Assembly (NCBI RefSeq): GCF_014195535.1 | Contig: NZ_JACIBY010000002.1 | Location: 414,206 to 478,205 of the forward strand | Source of the DNA: Runella defluvii | GTDB lineage: Bacteria; Bacteroidota; Bacteroidia; Cytophagales; Spirosomataceae | Length of the DNA: 64,000 bases | Direction: 5' to 3' | In this document: piece after piece, positions 33,937 to 43,197 of the stretch | Numbering within the stretch: position 1 is the stretch's first letter | Layout of the letters: each line of letters begins with the position of its first letter | Position numbers and translations under genes: made by a program | The notes under the pieces: generated by a model | The model's input: the letters and a program-made list of their open reading frames with translations, nothing else | Told to the model about the DNA's origin: nothing | Database searches by the model: none

Positions 33937-36417
33937 ATGAGAAACCAGTTTGACTTCCGTCGTCTTTTACCACACCTACTTGCCATTATTGGCTTTTTAG
34001 CACTTGCCATTATGTACATGAGCCCTGTTTTGAAAGGGCAGCAATTGGCGATGGGCGATGTTGATCGTTTCATAGCGCTTCAAAGCGAAATACGCAAATA
34101 CGCCAGCGAATACATTGGCTGGACCAATAGTTTATTTGGAGGAATGCCTACTTTTTTGGTGGGAGGCGATTATTCAAACGGTATTTTTATCAAAATTCAC
34201 GGACTGATTTATACCCTATTCAATATCAAAGCGACCTTCATTGGGATGTATTTGATTGGTGCCTATTTGATGTTGAGAGGCTTCCGTTGTGACCTTTGGA
34301 CCAGCATTTTGGGTGCCATTGGCTACGCATTTTTTACGTATAACTTTCAAATTATTGAAGCAGGACACACCGCCAAAGTATATGCCGTTGCTTACCTTCC
34401 TCTGATGGCCGCAGGGGTTATCTTTGGGTTTAATCAGCGACCTTGGTTGGGAGCCGTCCTGCTTAGTTTGGGGCTTGGCTTGCAGATTCACGCCAATCAC
34501 CCTCAGATTACGTATTATTCTGCCATCGTTTTAGGCATTTTAGCCATTTTTGAAACCATTAGAGCGGTAAAAAATGGAGCAGTAAAATCGCTCATTATCT
34601 TTTTTGGTGCTTCGGCTATTTTCTGTGCATTAGCATTGGCGACCAATACCTCACGGCTTTGGACACTTTATGACCACTCCAAAGAAACCATTCGCGGTGG
34701 GTCAGAACTTACCCCTGTAAAAGGCGAAGCTGCAAGTACAGGAAATAGCGATAGTAAAGGGCTCACCAAAGACTATGCTTTTGCCTGGAGTTATGGTAAG
34801 CTTGAATCACTAACGCTTTTGATTCCTGACTTTTCGGGAGGCAGTTCGGGCGGTGAATTAGATACCAAATCAGAATCGTACAAAACCCTCACTCGCTACG
34901 GCGTAGATGGACAAAATGCCGCTCAGTTTGCCTATCAATTGCCCACTTACTGGGGCGACCAGACCTTCGTAGGTGGCGGTGTATATTCAGGGGCGATTAT
35001 CTGTTTCTTGTTTGTACTGGGGTTATTTTATGCCGAAAAACGTTACCGTATTCCGTTCCTAATCGCAGGTATTTTTACCTTAATGCTCGGTTGGGGTGGC
35101 AATTTCACCGCCCTCAATTACTTCTTATTTGACTACATTCCAGGCTTCAACAAGTTCCGTTCGGTAAGCATGATTCTTTCGCTGACGCAGTTCTGTATGA
35201 TTATCATCGCTTCGCTCGGCGTAAAGCAACTCATTGAAAACCGTCCTTCTTGGGAAGAATTCAAAAAGCCGTTCTTTATTAGTTTGGGCTCAACGGCAGG
35301 TCTTGCCCTTATCTTGGCCATTGTTCCAAGTTTGGTCGGTTTACGCAGCGATAACGATGCCGCGTTTGTAGAGCAAATGGCCCAAAGCTTTGGCAACAAC
35401 AAAGCCGCAGCGAATGATCTTTACAACGCCCTTCTCGATGACCGCGCTTCTATGCTTCGTTCGGATGCCTTGCGTACTGTGCTTTTCATTCTGTTGGCGG
35501 CGGCGGTTCTTTGGGCTTTTATTACCAATAAACTTAAAAATACGACGGCCGTTGTCGGAATTATCTCGGCGCTGACGTTGATAGACATGTGGAGCGTCAA
35601 CAAGCGTTACCTCAACAACGACGATTTTCGTCCTAAATTTGAATCGGCTCAAAACGTAGAACCTAACGCTGCAGATCAGCAAATTTTGAGAGATACCGAC
35701 CCAGACTACCGCGTATTAGATGTTACCAGCAATCCTTTTGCCGACCCTCGGGCATCGGCATTCCACAAGTCGGTGGGAGGTTATAGTGCTTCAAAACTGC
35801 GCCGTACCCAAGACCTGATTGAGCGCCAGATGGTTAAAAACAACATGGCTGTTTTCAACATGCTCAATACAAAATACTTCATTGTACCTGACGAGAAAAA
35901 ACAACCTGTAGTACAACAAAACCCTGGGGCGCTTGGAAACGCTTGGTTTGTTCGTGAGTTGAAAATGGTCAACAATCCCGACGAAGAAATGGCCGCGTTA
36001 GATAATTTCAACCCAGGTAAAACCGCCGTTGTAGATAAGCGTTTTGCGGATATTCTAAAGGGAGCACAGCCATCGGCTGACAGCACAGGGACGATTCGTT
36101 TGACGAATTATCACCCCACAAAATTGGCGTACGAATCTAATACATCAAGCCCTCAAATAGCTGTTTTCTCAGAAATGTACTACAAAGGGAACGAAGATTG
36201 GAAATCGTACATTGATGGAAAAGAAACCCCTCATTTTAGAGCTGACTACGTGCTTAGAGCCATGGTTATTCCAGCAGGAAAACACACCATCGAATTCAAA
36301 TTTGATGCAAAAACGGTTAGCCAAGGTCAAAAAATAGATTTGTACGCTTCTATCGCATGGCTACTGCTCATCGGTGGGGCTTTGTTCCTAGATTTTCGTA
36401 CCAAAAAACAAGCCTAA
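33937..36417 (+). CDS. YfhO family membrane protein, putative GT-C type glycosyltransferase
   Basis: An 826-residue protein with about twelve to fourteen membrane helices, a large periplasmic region between residues ~240 and ~330 and another C-terminal to ~560, and a last helix near 805-822. This is the YfhO layout; members in Firmicutes glycosylate lipoteichoic acid precursors and belong to the GT-C fold. A first extracellular loop with MGDVDRF (Asp residues near 47-49) is in the place of the catalytic Asp of GT-C enzymes. pseB begins 50 bases after its stop codon on the same strand, so it may act on the same surface glycan. Function here is inferred. Confidence 0.8.
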   Translation: MRNQFDFRRLLPHLLAIIGFLALAIMYMSPVLKGQQLAMGDVDRFIALQSEIRKYASEYIGWTNSLFGGMPTFLVGGDYSNGIFIKIHGLIYTLFNIKATFIGMYLIGAYLMLRGFRCDLWTSILGAIGYAFFTYNFQIIEAGHTAKVYAVAYLPLMAAGVIFGFNQRPWLGAVLLSLGLGLQIHANHPQITYYSAIVLGILAIFETIRAVKNGAVKSLIIFFGASAIFCALALATNTSRLWTLYDHSKETIRGGSELTPVKGEAASTGNSDSKGLTKDYAFAWSYGKLESLTLLIPDFSGGSSGGELDTKSESYKTLTRYGVDGQNAAQFAYQLPTYWGDQTFVGGGVYSGAIICFLFVLGLFYAEKRYRIPFLIAGIFTLMLGWGGNFTALNYFLFDYIPGFNKFRSVSMILSLTQFCMIIIASLGVKQLIENRPSWEEFKKPFFISLGSTAGLALILAIVPSLVGLRSDNDAAFVEQMAQSFGNNKAAANDLYNALLDDRASMLRSDALRTVLFILLAAAVLWAFITNKLKNTTAVVGIISALTLIDMWSVNKRYLNNDDFRPKFESAQNVEPNAADQQILRDTDPDYRVLDVTSNPFADPRASAFHKSVGGYSASKLRRTQDLIERQMVKNNMAVFNMLNTKYFIVPDEKKQPVVQQNPGALGNAWFVRELKMVNNPDEEMAALDNFNPGKTAVVDKRFADILKGAQPSADSTGTIRLTNYHPTKLAYESNTSSPQIAVFSEMYYKGNEDWKSYIDGKETPHFRADYVLRAMVIPAGKHTIEFKFDAKTVSQGQKIDLYASIAWLLLIGGALFLDFRTKKQA

Positions 36418-36467
36418 CGCAGTTCGCGTGCAGGTATCAACCACCGAATAATCCTCTTGATTAAATA

Positions 36468-37478
36468 ATGTTAAATGGAAAATCAATCCTTGTAACTGGA
36501 GCAACGGGCTCATTTGGCAAGGAATTTATTAGAACGATTCTCAAGCTATACCCTGACGTTAAGCGTTTGGTGGTGTATTCGCGCGATGAATTGAAGCAGT
36601 TTGAAATGTCACAAGAATTTAGCCACAGCAAATACCCCGTCATACGGTATTTTATTGGGGACGTTCGCGACGAAGCCCGCCTCACGATGGCGTGCGAAGG
36701 CATCGACATTATCATTCATGCGGCAGCCCTCAAGCAAGTTCCTGCGGCGGAGTACAACCCGATGGAGTGCATCAAGACCAACATTTTAGGCGGTCAAAAT
36801 GTCATCACAGCGGCCTTGGCTACGGGTGTCCAAAAAGTAGTAGCCCTTTCGACCGATAAAGCGGCGGCTCCTATCAACTTGTATGGCGCAACCAAACTTT
36901 GTTCCGACAAATTGTTTGTGGCGGCCAACAACATCAAAGGCGCTCGTGATATTCGTTTTTCAGTCGTGCGTTACGGAAACGTCATTGGCTCGCGCGGTTC
37001 GGTTATTCCTTTTTTCTTGCAGAAACGCAAAGAAGGAGTTTTGCCCATTACTCACCCCGACATGACTCGTTTTAATATTTCGCTCGAAGACGGGGTAAAA
37101 ATGGTCCTGTTTGCCCTCGAAAATGCTTGGGGAGGCGAAATATTTGTCCCAAAAATTCCTTCTTACCGCATTACTGACGTAGCCGAAGCTATTGCGCCTA
37201 ACGCACGTCAAGAAGTGGTGGGGATTCGTCCTGGGGAAAAACTCCACGAGGAAATGATTACCGAAACCGATTCGCTCAATACCATCGAACTTGACAAGTA
37301 CTACGTTATTTGCCCAAGTACACCGATTTGGAGCATGGACGATTACGTCAACGCCTTCAACGGCCGCAAAGTCCCGTACGGGTTTGAATATAACTCAGGT
37401 ACCAACGACGAATGGCTTACAGTCGATGATTTACGCCAACAAATCAAGCAGCACGTTGACCCCAATTTTGAAGTATGA
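36468..37478 (+). CDS. pseB: UDP-N-acetylglucosamine 4,6-dehydratase (inverting)
   Basis: First enzyme of pseudaminic acid synthesis: converts UDP-GlcNAc to UDP-2-acetamido-2,6-dideoxy-beta-L-arabino-hexos-4-ulose. It is a 336-residue short-chain dehydrogenase with the NAD(P) loop VTGATGSFGKEF at residues 8-19, KAAAPINLYGATKL holding the Tyr-x-x-x-Lys pair, and the PseB-type stretch ALKQVPAAEYNPMECIKTN (given whole it is the substrate-binding region). Length is standard. Its stop overlaps the pseC start (ATGA), so the two are coupled. Confidence 0.95.
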   Translation: MLNGKSILVTGATGSFGKEFIRTILKLYPDVKRLVVYSRDELKQFEMSQEFSHSKYPVIRYFIGDVRDEARLTMACEGIDIIIHAAALKQVPAAEYNPMECIKTNILGGQNVITAALATGVQKVVALSTDKAAAPINLYGATKLCSDKLFVAANNIKGARDIRFSVVRYGNVIGSRGSVIPFFLQKRKEGVLPITHPDMTRFNISLEDGVKMVLFALENAWGGEIFVPKIPSYRITDVAEAIAPNARQEVVGIRPGEKLHEEMITETDSLNTIELDKYYVICPSTPIWSMDDYVNAFNGRKVPYGFEYNSGTNDEWLTVDDLRQQIKQHVDPNFEV

Positions 37479-38659
37479 TTCCTTACGGAAGACAAAATAT
37501 TACCGACGACGATATTGAAGTAGTGACCAAGGCGTTGCGCGCTGATTTTCTGACGCAAGGCCCCACTATTCATCAATTTGAAGTCGCATTTGCGGAATAT
37601 GTCGGCGCAAAATATGCCGTGGCTGTGGCCAACGGAACAGCCGCGTTGCACTTGTGTGCGCTAGCGTTGGACGTAACCGAAGGCCAAAAAGTGATTACTA
37701 CGCCTATTACATTTGCGGCATCAGCCAACTGTGTTCGCTACTGCGGCGGGGAGGTTGTTTTTGCAGACATTGACCCCGACACCTATTTATTGGACATCAA
37801 GGCGGTGCGCAACCTGCTTGCTTCCGCTCCTAAAGGAACCTATCAGGGAATTGTCCCCGTTGATTTTGCAGGACGTGCGGTTGATTTAGAGGCTTTTCGA
37901 ACCCTAGCTGACGAATACGGCCTGTGGATTATCGAAGATGCTTGTCACGCGCCAGGGGGCTATTTCAACGATAGCCAAGTGCACCTACAACGTTGCGGAA
38001 ATGGTCAATTTGCCGATTTGGCCATTTTCTCATTTCACCCCGTAAAGCACATTGCTTGCGGTGAAGGAGGAATGATTACTACCAATGATGCTTCCCTTTA
38101 CCAAAAGCTGCTGACACTTCGTACCCACGGCATCAGTCGCGATACCAATGGTTTCCAAAACTCCATTGCGTTTGCCGCAGGCGACGAGCAAGCCACCAAC
38201 TACCCAGGCTGGTACATGGAAATGCAAACGCTAGGCTATAATTACCGACTTACCGATTTTCAGGCAGCATTGGGAATTTCTCAGCTGGCTAGGGCCGACG
38301 AAGGCCTCACTCGACGACGCGAAATTGCGCAAGTTTACAACGCAGCTTTTGAGGGATTATCGTTTATCAAAGGACAATCGGGCGTGGTTGAGGGCCATGC
38401 GTACCACCTTTATGTGGTAGAAGTAGAGAACCGTTTGGGACTTTATACCCACTTACGCGAACAGCAGATTTTTGCCCAAGTTCATTACATTCCGTGCCAT
38501 TTGATGCCGTATTACCGCGCTCAAGGATGGAAAGAAGGTGATTTCCCTGCTGCCGAGAACTATTACCGCCACTGCTTGAGTTTGCCGATGTACCCTACCC
38601 TCACAGAAGCCCAACAAGCGTTTGTTATTCAAACAATTATTGATTTTTATCACTCATAA
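37475..38659 (+). CDS. pseC: UDP-4-amino-4,6-dideoxy-N-acetyl-beta-L-altrosamine transaminase
   Basis: Second enzyme of the pathway: a PLP aminotransferase of the DegT/DnrJ/EryC1 family that aminates the 4-keto product of PseB with glutamate as donor. The catalytic Lys is in FSFHPVKHIACGEGG; the start IPYGRQNITDDDIEVV and the box DACHAPGG are family-typical. Length 394 is normal. It follows pseB with a four-base overlap and is followed by a methylase gene seven bases on. Confidence 0.95.
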   Translation: MIPYGRQNITDDDIEVVTKALRADFLTQGPTIHQFEVAFAEYVGAKYAVAVANGTAALHLCALALDVTEGQKVITTPITFAASANCVRYCGGEVVFADIDPDTYLLDIKAVRNLLASAPKGTYQGIVPVDFAGRAVDLEAFRTLADEYGLWIIEDACHAPGGYFNDSQVHLQRCGNGQFADLAIFSFHPVKHIACGEGGMITTNDASLYQKLLTLRTHGISRDTNGFQNSIAFAAGDEQATNYPGWYMEMQTLGYNYRLTDFQAALGISQLARADEGLTRRREIAQVYNAAFEGLSFIKGQSGVVEGHAYHLYVVEVENRLGLYTHLREQQIFAQVHYIPCHLMPYYRAQGWKEGDFPAAENYYRHCLSLPMYPTLTEAQQAFVIQTIIDFYHS

Positions 38660-38666
38660 ATACATC

Positions 38667-39314
38667 ATGTCAACCACCACACAGGAAGCGTTTTGGAGCG
38701 GAGAATTTGGCAAAGCCTATTCCGATAGAAACAACTGGACGTCAGCTCAATATGACGACTTTTATCGACACGAATGGGGGATTACAAAGACTCAAATGAA
38801 CGAGGATTGCCTTCGTGACCTCCCCAAAGATGCCAAAATCTTAGAAGTGGGCTGTAACATTGGGCTACAATTACGGTGTCTCCAAGAAATGGGTTTCACC
38901 AATTTATACGGAATTGAGCTACAGCACTACGCGGTAGAAAAAGCTAAAGAAATCGTCAAAAACGTAAACATCATTCAAGGGTCAGGGTTTGATATTCCTT
39001 TCAAAGACAGCTACTTTGATGTGGTAGTAACAAACGGCGTGCTTATTCACATTGCTCCCGACGACCTACCGCGAATCATGTCAGAAATGGTGCGTTGTAG
39101 CAAAAAATACGTTTGGGGTTTTGAGTACTTCGCCAGCTCTTTGGTTAACATAAACTACCGCGGCAACGAAGGGTTTCTTTGGAAGGCAGACTACAGCAAA
39201 ATTTTCCAAGAAAATTTCCATCAGCTCCAAGAAATATATCGCAAAATGTACCCATACGTCTCTGCTTCACAGCAAGGAAATATGGACTACATGTATCTTT
39301 TGGAAAAACAATAG
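38667..39314 (+). CDS. SAM-dependent methyltransferase, pseudaminic-acid-cluster type
   Basis: A 215-residue class I methyltransferase with SAM loop ILEVGCNIGLQL and downstream VVVTNGVLIHIAPDDLP. This matches the family of methylases regularly found inside pseudaminic acid clusters; the start MSTTTQEAFWSGEFGKAYSDRN (in part: FWSGEFGKAYSDRN) is its signature. The product may be an O- or N-methylated pseudaminic acid or another sugar of the glycan; the acceptor is not known. ATG 38667 is used because the longer frame begins at TTG inside pseC. It ends three bases before pseF. Confidence 0.87.
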   Translation: MSTTTQEAFWSGEFGKAYSDRNNWTSAQYDDFYRHEWGITKTQMNEDCLRDLPKDAKILEVGCNIGLQLRCLQEMGFTNLYGIELQHYAVEKAKEIVKNVNIIQGSGFDIPFKDSYFDVVVTNGVLIHIAPDDLPRIMSEMVRCSKKYVWGFEYFASSLVNINYRGNEGFLWKADYSKIFQENFHQLQEIYRKMYPYVSASQQGNMDYMYLLEKQ

Positions 39315-39317
39315 CCG

Positions 39318-40013
39318 ATGAGTTGTATTGCCATCATTACGGCCCGAGGAGGCAGCAAGCGCATTCCCCGTAAAAACATCAAAGATTTTTTGGGGAAGCC
39401 AATCATTGCGTACAGCATTGAAGCGGCGCTTGCTAGTAATCTTTTTGACGAAGTAATGGTATCGACAGACGACGCTGAAATTGCCCAAATTGCCCAAGAA
39501 TACGGCGCAAAAGTTCCTTTTCAGCGGTCAGAAAAAGCATCTGATGATTTTGCAACAACGGCAGATGTAATCAATGAAGTTCTGGAAGCGTATCAACATA
39601 TCGGGCACCATTTTAGCACAGCTTGTTGCCTTTACCCAACAGCGCCTTTTGTCACAAAAGAGCTGTTGCAAAAGGCTTCTCAAACACTAAAAGAGGGAGA
39701 ATTCGACGCGGTGTTTCCTGTCATGCGGTTTTCGTATCCTATACAACGATGCCTCGTCCAAAAAACTGACCAGCGGTTCGTACTCCGTGAGCCACAGTAT
39801 TTTAGTGCCCGTTCGCAAGATTTAGAACCATGCTACCACGATGCAGGGCAGTTTTATTTCTTTGACGTTGCTCGTTTTTTCATCAATCAGCGCCTCATGA
39901 CCGACAATACGAGCTGCATTGAAATTTCAGAACTAGAAGCTCAAGACATTGATAATGAACAAGATTGGAAATTGGCGGAGTTGAAATACATGCTATTATA
40001 TGAGAAATTATAA
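39318..40013 (+). CDS. pseF: Pseudaminic acid cytidylyltransferase
   Basis: Makes CMP-pseudaminic acid from CTP and pseudaminic acid, the activated donor for glycosyltransferases. The 231-residue protein starts with the CTP-binding motif ARGGSKRIPRKNI (residues 9-21), and has YSIEAALASNLFDEVMVSTDD and YPTAPFV, all typical of the CMP-NeuAc synthetase family in its PseF branch. It overlaps the next gene by 14 bases. Confidence 0.94.
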   Translation: MSCIAIITARGGSKRIPRKNIKDFLGKPIIAYSIEAALASNLFDEVMVSTDDAEIAQIAQEYGAKVPFQRSEKASDDFATTADVINEVLEAYQHIGHHFSTACCLYPTAPFVTKELLQKASQTLKEGEFDAVFPVMRFSYPIQRCLVQKTDQRFVLREPQYFSARSQDLEPCYHDAGQFYFFDVARFFINQRLMTDNTSCIEISELEAQDIDNEQDWKLAELKYMLLYEKL

Positions 40014-41010
40014 ATGTTTATCTCGTCAAATTTTTGAGAATGAATCGTATCAGCTAGTACCTCTAAGAGACGAAGACAAATATTTAATCAGGCAATGGCG
40101 AAATGAGCAAATTTATCATTTACGTCAATCAAAGCCCCTTACCCTTGAAGCGCAGGAAGCCTATTTTTCAACGGTAGTGAGTTCATTGTTTGAACAAAAT
40201 CAACCTTCTCAGCTACTTTTTTCCTTTCTCAAAGACGGGCAACTTGTTGCTTATGGTGGTTTGGTTCATATTAACTGGGTTGATAAATATGCCGAAATTT
40301 CTTTTCTGATGAATACAAGTCTTGAAAAAGACTATTTCGAGGAGTTTTGGCTAAATTATCTACAATTAATTGAAAAAGTAGGTTTTAGCGAAGCCAACTT
40401 TCACAAGCTATTTACCTATGCTTTTGATGTAAGACCTCATTTATATCCAGTTCTTGAAAAGGCAGGTTTTCCGCTTGAGGCTCGCCTCAAGGAACATTGT
40501 TTTTTTGATGGGCGATTTATTGACGTACTCATTCATTCCAAATTGAATCGAACGCTCAGCTTCCGAAAGGCAATAGGCTCCGATGTTGATTTGTATTTTG
40601 AATGGGCCAATGATGAGGGAACTCGACAAAACTCTTTCAATTCTGACCCGATTCCGTACGATAAGCACGTTGACTGGTTTGTAAAAAAAATACAGGCCCC
40701 TAATAGCCTGATGTTGGTATTTGAGAACCATTTAAAACAGCCAGTTGGACAAGTTAGAATTGACAAAAACGACGATGAATCCGTCATTGGCATCTCAATT
40801 GCTAACCATTTTCGAGGTAATGGCTTTGCCACTTCCATGATAGCGCAAAGTATTCAAGCATTTTTTGAAACGTTTGAAACCGAAAGTAGTGTCATTGCTT
40901 ACATCAAGCTCGCTAATCTTGCTTCCAAAAAAGCTTTTGAACGGGCAGGATTTCATGAATTAGAAAGCACCGCCGATTATTACAAACTACAAACCAATCG
41001 TCAGCCATGA
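40000..41010 (+). CDS. Tandem GNAT acetyltransferase, probable PseH function
   Basis: A 336-residue protein made of two GNAT domains (about 17-170 and 185-330). The second (TRQNSFNSDPIPYDKHVDWF, then GQVRIDKND and ISIANHFRGNGFATSMI with the acetyl-CoA loop) closely resembles the GNAT domain that in other organisms is fused behind PseG. The first domain (RQWRNEQIYHLRQS, VAYGGLVHINW) is also GNAT-like but less typical in its CoA loop. One domain probably does the PseH step, acetylation of the 4-amino group of the PseC product. PseG itself, the UDP-sugar hydrolase, is not here and not elsewhere in the window. It overlaps pseF by 14 bases and the next gene by four. Confidence 0.85.
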   Translation: MRNYKCLSRQIFENESYQLVPLRDEDKYLIRQWRNEQIYHLRQSKPLTLEAQEAYFSTVVSSLFEQNQPSQLLFSFLKDGQLVAYGGLVHINWVDKYAEISFLMNTSLEKDYFEEFWLNYLQLIEKVGFSEANFHKLFTYAFDVRPHLYPVLEKAGFPLEARLKEHCFFDGRFIDVLIHSKLNRTLSFRKAIGSDVDLYFEWANDEGTRQNSFNSDPIPYDKHVDWFVKKIQAPNSLMLVFENHLKQPVGQVRIDKNDDESVIGISIANHFRGNGFATSMIAQSIQAFFETFETESSVIAYIKLANLASKKAFERAGFHELESTADYYKLQTNRQP

Positions 41011-42131
41011 GAAAAGTGTTCTTTTTTTTCGTCTTTATAGTCCTGCACCTAACTGTTAAAGGACAAGACCCTACACCAGACGCTTGGGTGGAAGACAATT
41101 CAAATACGGCTATTACTTTACCTCCAAACTTGGGGGTAGGTAGCAATTTAAGAGGGTTAATATCTATTCTTAAAACACCTAGTGATTCTACATTGGAGCA
41201 AATTCTTAAAATCAAGGTTGCTGATGCACCCAAAGATTTCTTGGCATTTACCAATTCTACGGTTTTAAACGGGCGCTTTATGCCCTCTATTCTTGCGCAT
41301 AATGAAACAGACAGACGTTTTTCTATGTCTTTCAGCGTTTCAACAACCCCTGAAAATGATTTTGGTAATGAGCCTATTGTCAAGTTTGATGCTCGAACAT
41401 ACACCAATGGAGAAGCGCTCTTAGGGCCTGGTTTTGTTACGAACCGACCTTTATTTTCGTGGACAAACCTAAACGTGATAAAAATGATTTTATCAGCCAA
41501 TGGTTCACTAGGCATTGGTACCATCACTCCTCAAGCCCAATTACATACCACAGGTTCTGTTCGGTTCGAAGGTGTACAGGTAGGACTAGGAAGTGTACTT
41601 CTTACGACTGATGCTCAAGGAACTTTGTTGAGAAACTTCTTGCCAAACAATTCAACCGTTGCGATAGCTACTACCTCTCCTGCTATCAATAGTCTGCCAA
41701 GATTTAATCAATCGAACGTGCTGGTTAATAGTCAATTGTACGACAATGGTACCAATATAGGCATTGGCGGCGTTCCTGTTCCAAACGCCAAAGTGACCGT
41801 CTATGGCACCATAAATGCGCTCTCTGACGCTCGTACCAAACGTAATATTGCCCCAATAGGTAATGCGTTACAAATGGTGAACCAATTGAATGGTTACTAC
41901 TACAACTGGAATACTTCCGACGAAAAACAAGTAGGGTTAATCGCTCAAGAAGTTGAGAATGTATTACCTGAGTTAGTATCGCACAACGAAAGCGGTACTA
42001 AGTTTCTGAACTATGACGGCCTTACCCCCGTTCTAGTAGAAGCTATTAAAGAGCAACAACAACTTCTCCAACTGCAAGCTGCCCAAATAAAAGAGCTTCA
42101 AAAAGAGATTGAGAAATTAAAAAAACGATAA
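41007..42131 (+). CDS. Secreted fibre protein with C-terminal peptidase S74 (endosialidase-type) chaperone domain
   Basis: A 374-residue exported protein (signal peptide ending VKGQ, residue 20). The middle is beta-rich and carries 'LGIGTITPQAQLHTTG' (167-183), a motif of Bacteroidota tail-fibre-like proteins. Residues 271-374 form an S74 intramolecular chaperone: ALSDARTKRNI with Ser273 and Lys278, the spacing of the self-cleaving Ser/Lys pair of phage endosialidases, then YYYNWN, VGLIAQEVENVLPELV and a C-terminal coiled coil (about 343-374). It should trimerise and cut itself just before Ser273. It overlaps the GNAT gene by four bases and pseI by one, so it is embedded in the sugar operon. 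Its target or glycosylation state is unknown. Confidence 0.88.
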   Translation: MRKVFFFFVFIVLHLTVKGQDPTPDAWVEDNSNTAITLPPNLGVGSNLRGLISILKTPSDSTLEQILKIKVADAPKDFLAFTNSTVLNGRFMPSILAHNETDRRFSMSFSVSTTPENDFGNEPIVKFDARTYTNGEALLGPGFVTNRPLFSWTNLNVIKMILSANGSLGIGTITPQAQLHTTGSVRFEGVQVGLGSVLLTTDAQGTLLRNFLPNNSTVAIATTSPAINSLPRFNQSNVLVNSQLYDNGTNIGIGGVPVPNAKVTVYGTINALSDARTKRNIAPIGNALQMVNQLNGYYYNWNTSDEKQVGLIAQEVENVLPELVSHNESGTKFLNYDGLTPVLVEAIKEQQQLLQLQAAQIKELQKEIEKLKKR

Positions 42132-43195
42132 TGTTTGCCAACGAAATTCAAATCGGTCATGTAACTATTAGCCCTGATCATCGGCCGTTTATTATCGCTG
42201 AAATGTCGGGTAACCACAATCAATCGCTTGAACGAGCGTTTGAGCTGGTGGATGCTGCGGCCAAAGCTGGTGCTCATGCACTTAAACTTCAAACCTACAC
42301 AGCCGATACCATCACATTTAATGGCAAATCGGACGAATTTTACATCCGCGACGATAATTCACTCTGGAAGAATCAAAACTTACACCAACTGTACCAACAA
42401 GCATATACCCCTTGGGAATGGCACAAGCCTATTTTTGACCGTGCTAAATCCCTCGGGATGATTGCTTTCAGTAGCCCATTCGATCTTTCGGCCGTTGATT
42501 TTTTAGAGTCGTTGGAAGTGCCTTGTTACAAAATTGCCTCGTTTGAAAATACCGACCATACGCTTCTCAAAAAAGTGGCCAAAACGGGGAAGCCTGTCAT
42601 TATGAGTACAGGTGTAGCGAGTATTGCTGATATCCAAGAGTCCGTACAAGTGCTAAAAACCAATGGTTGTACTCAATTAGTACTCCTAAAATGTACCAGC
42701 ACTTACCCTGCAACCCCCGAAAATACCCACTTACTGACCATTCCGCACATGCGCGAGCTTTTCAGATGCCCTGTCGGTCTTTCAGACCACACCATGGGTA
42801 TTGGTGCGGCAGTAGCTTCAGTAGCGTTGGGCGCACGGGTGATTGAAAAACACTTCACGTTACGTAGAGCTGATGGGGGCGTGGACTCCGCATTTTCCCT
42901 TGAACCTGAGGAAATCAACGCTTTGGTGGTTGAATCAGAACGAGCGTTTTTAGCAATGGGGCGAGTCAACTACGAATTATCGGCCAAGGAACAAAAAAGC
43001 CTACAATTCAAACGCTCGCTGTACGTAGTCAAAGACATCAAAGCAGGTGAGGCTTTTACGGCCGAGAATGTTCGCAGTATTCGTCCTGCCAATGGATTGC
43101 ATACGCGCTATTATGATCAAATTTTACAAAGCCACGCTTCGCGCGACATTGAAGCTGGTACTGCATTAGAATGGGGGCTAATTGCCTCGTCATAG
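42131..43195 (+). CDS. pseI: Pseudaminic acid synthase
   Basis: Condenses 2,4-diacetamido-2,4,6-trideoxy-L-altrose with phosphoenolpyruvate to give pseudaminic acid. The 354-residue NeuB-family protein has a TIM-barrel domain (FIIAEMSGNHNQSLERA near residue 18, KLQTYTADT, KIASFENTD, MSTGVASI, LKCTSTYP, LSDHTMG, EKHFTL) and a C-terminal SAF/antifreeze-like domain (about 285-350, RSLYVVKDIKAGE and 'NVRSIRP'). The sequence is of the PseI rather than the NeuB type, and agrees with PseB and PseC beside it. Confidence 0.95.
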   Translation: MFANEIQIGHVTISPDHRPFIIAEMSGNHNQSLERAFELVDAAAKAGAHALKLQTYTADTITFNGKSDEFYIRDDNSLWKNQNLHQLYQQAYTPWEWHKPIFDRAKSLGMIAFSSPFDLSAVDFLESLEVPCYKIASFENTDHTLLKKVAKTGKPVIMSTGVASIADIQESVQVLKTNGCTQLVLLKCTSTYPATPENTHLLTIPHMRELFRCPVGLSDHTMGIGAAVASVALGARVIEKHFTLRRADGGVDSAFSLEPEEINALVVESERAFLAMGRVNYELSAKEQKSLQFKRSLYVVKDIKAGEAFTAENVRSIRPANGLHTRYYDQILQSHASRDIEAGTALEWGLIASS

Positions 43196-43197
43196 GA

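Noticed and set aside
40000-41010. Double-GNAT protein as two genes joined by a sequencing error
   Set aside because: The linker is in frame without internal start signal or stop, and both ends overlap neighbouring genes in the usual compact manner.
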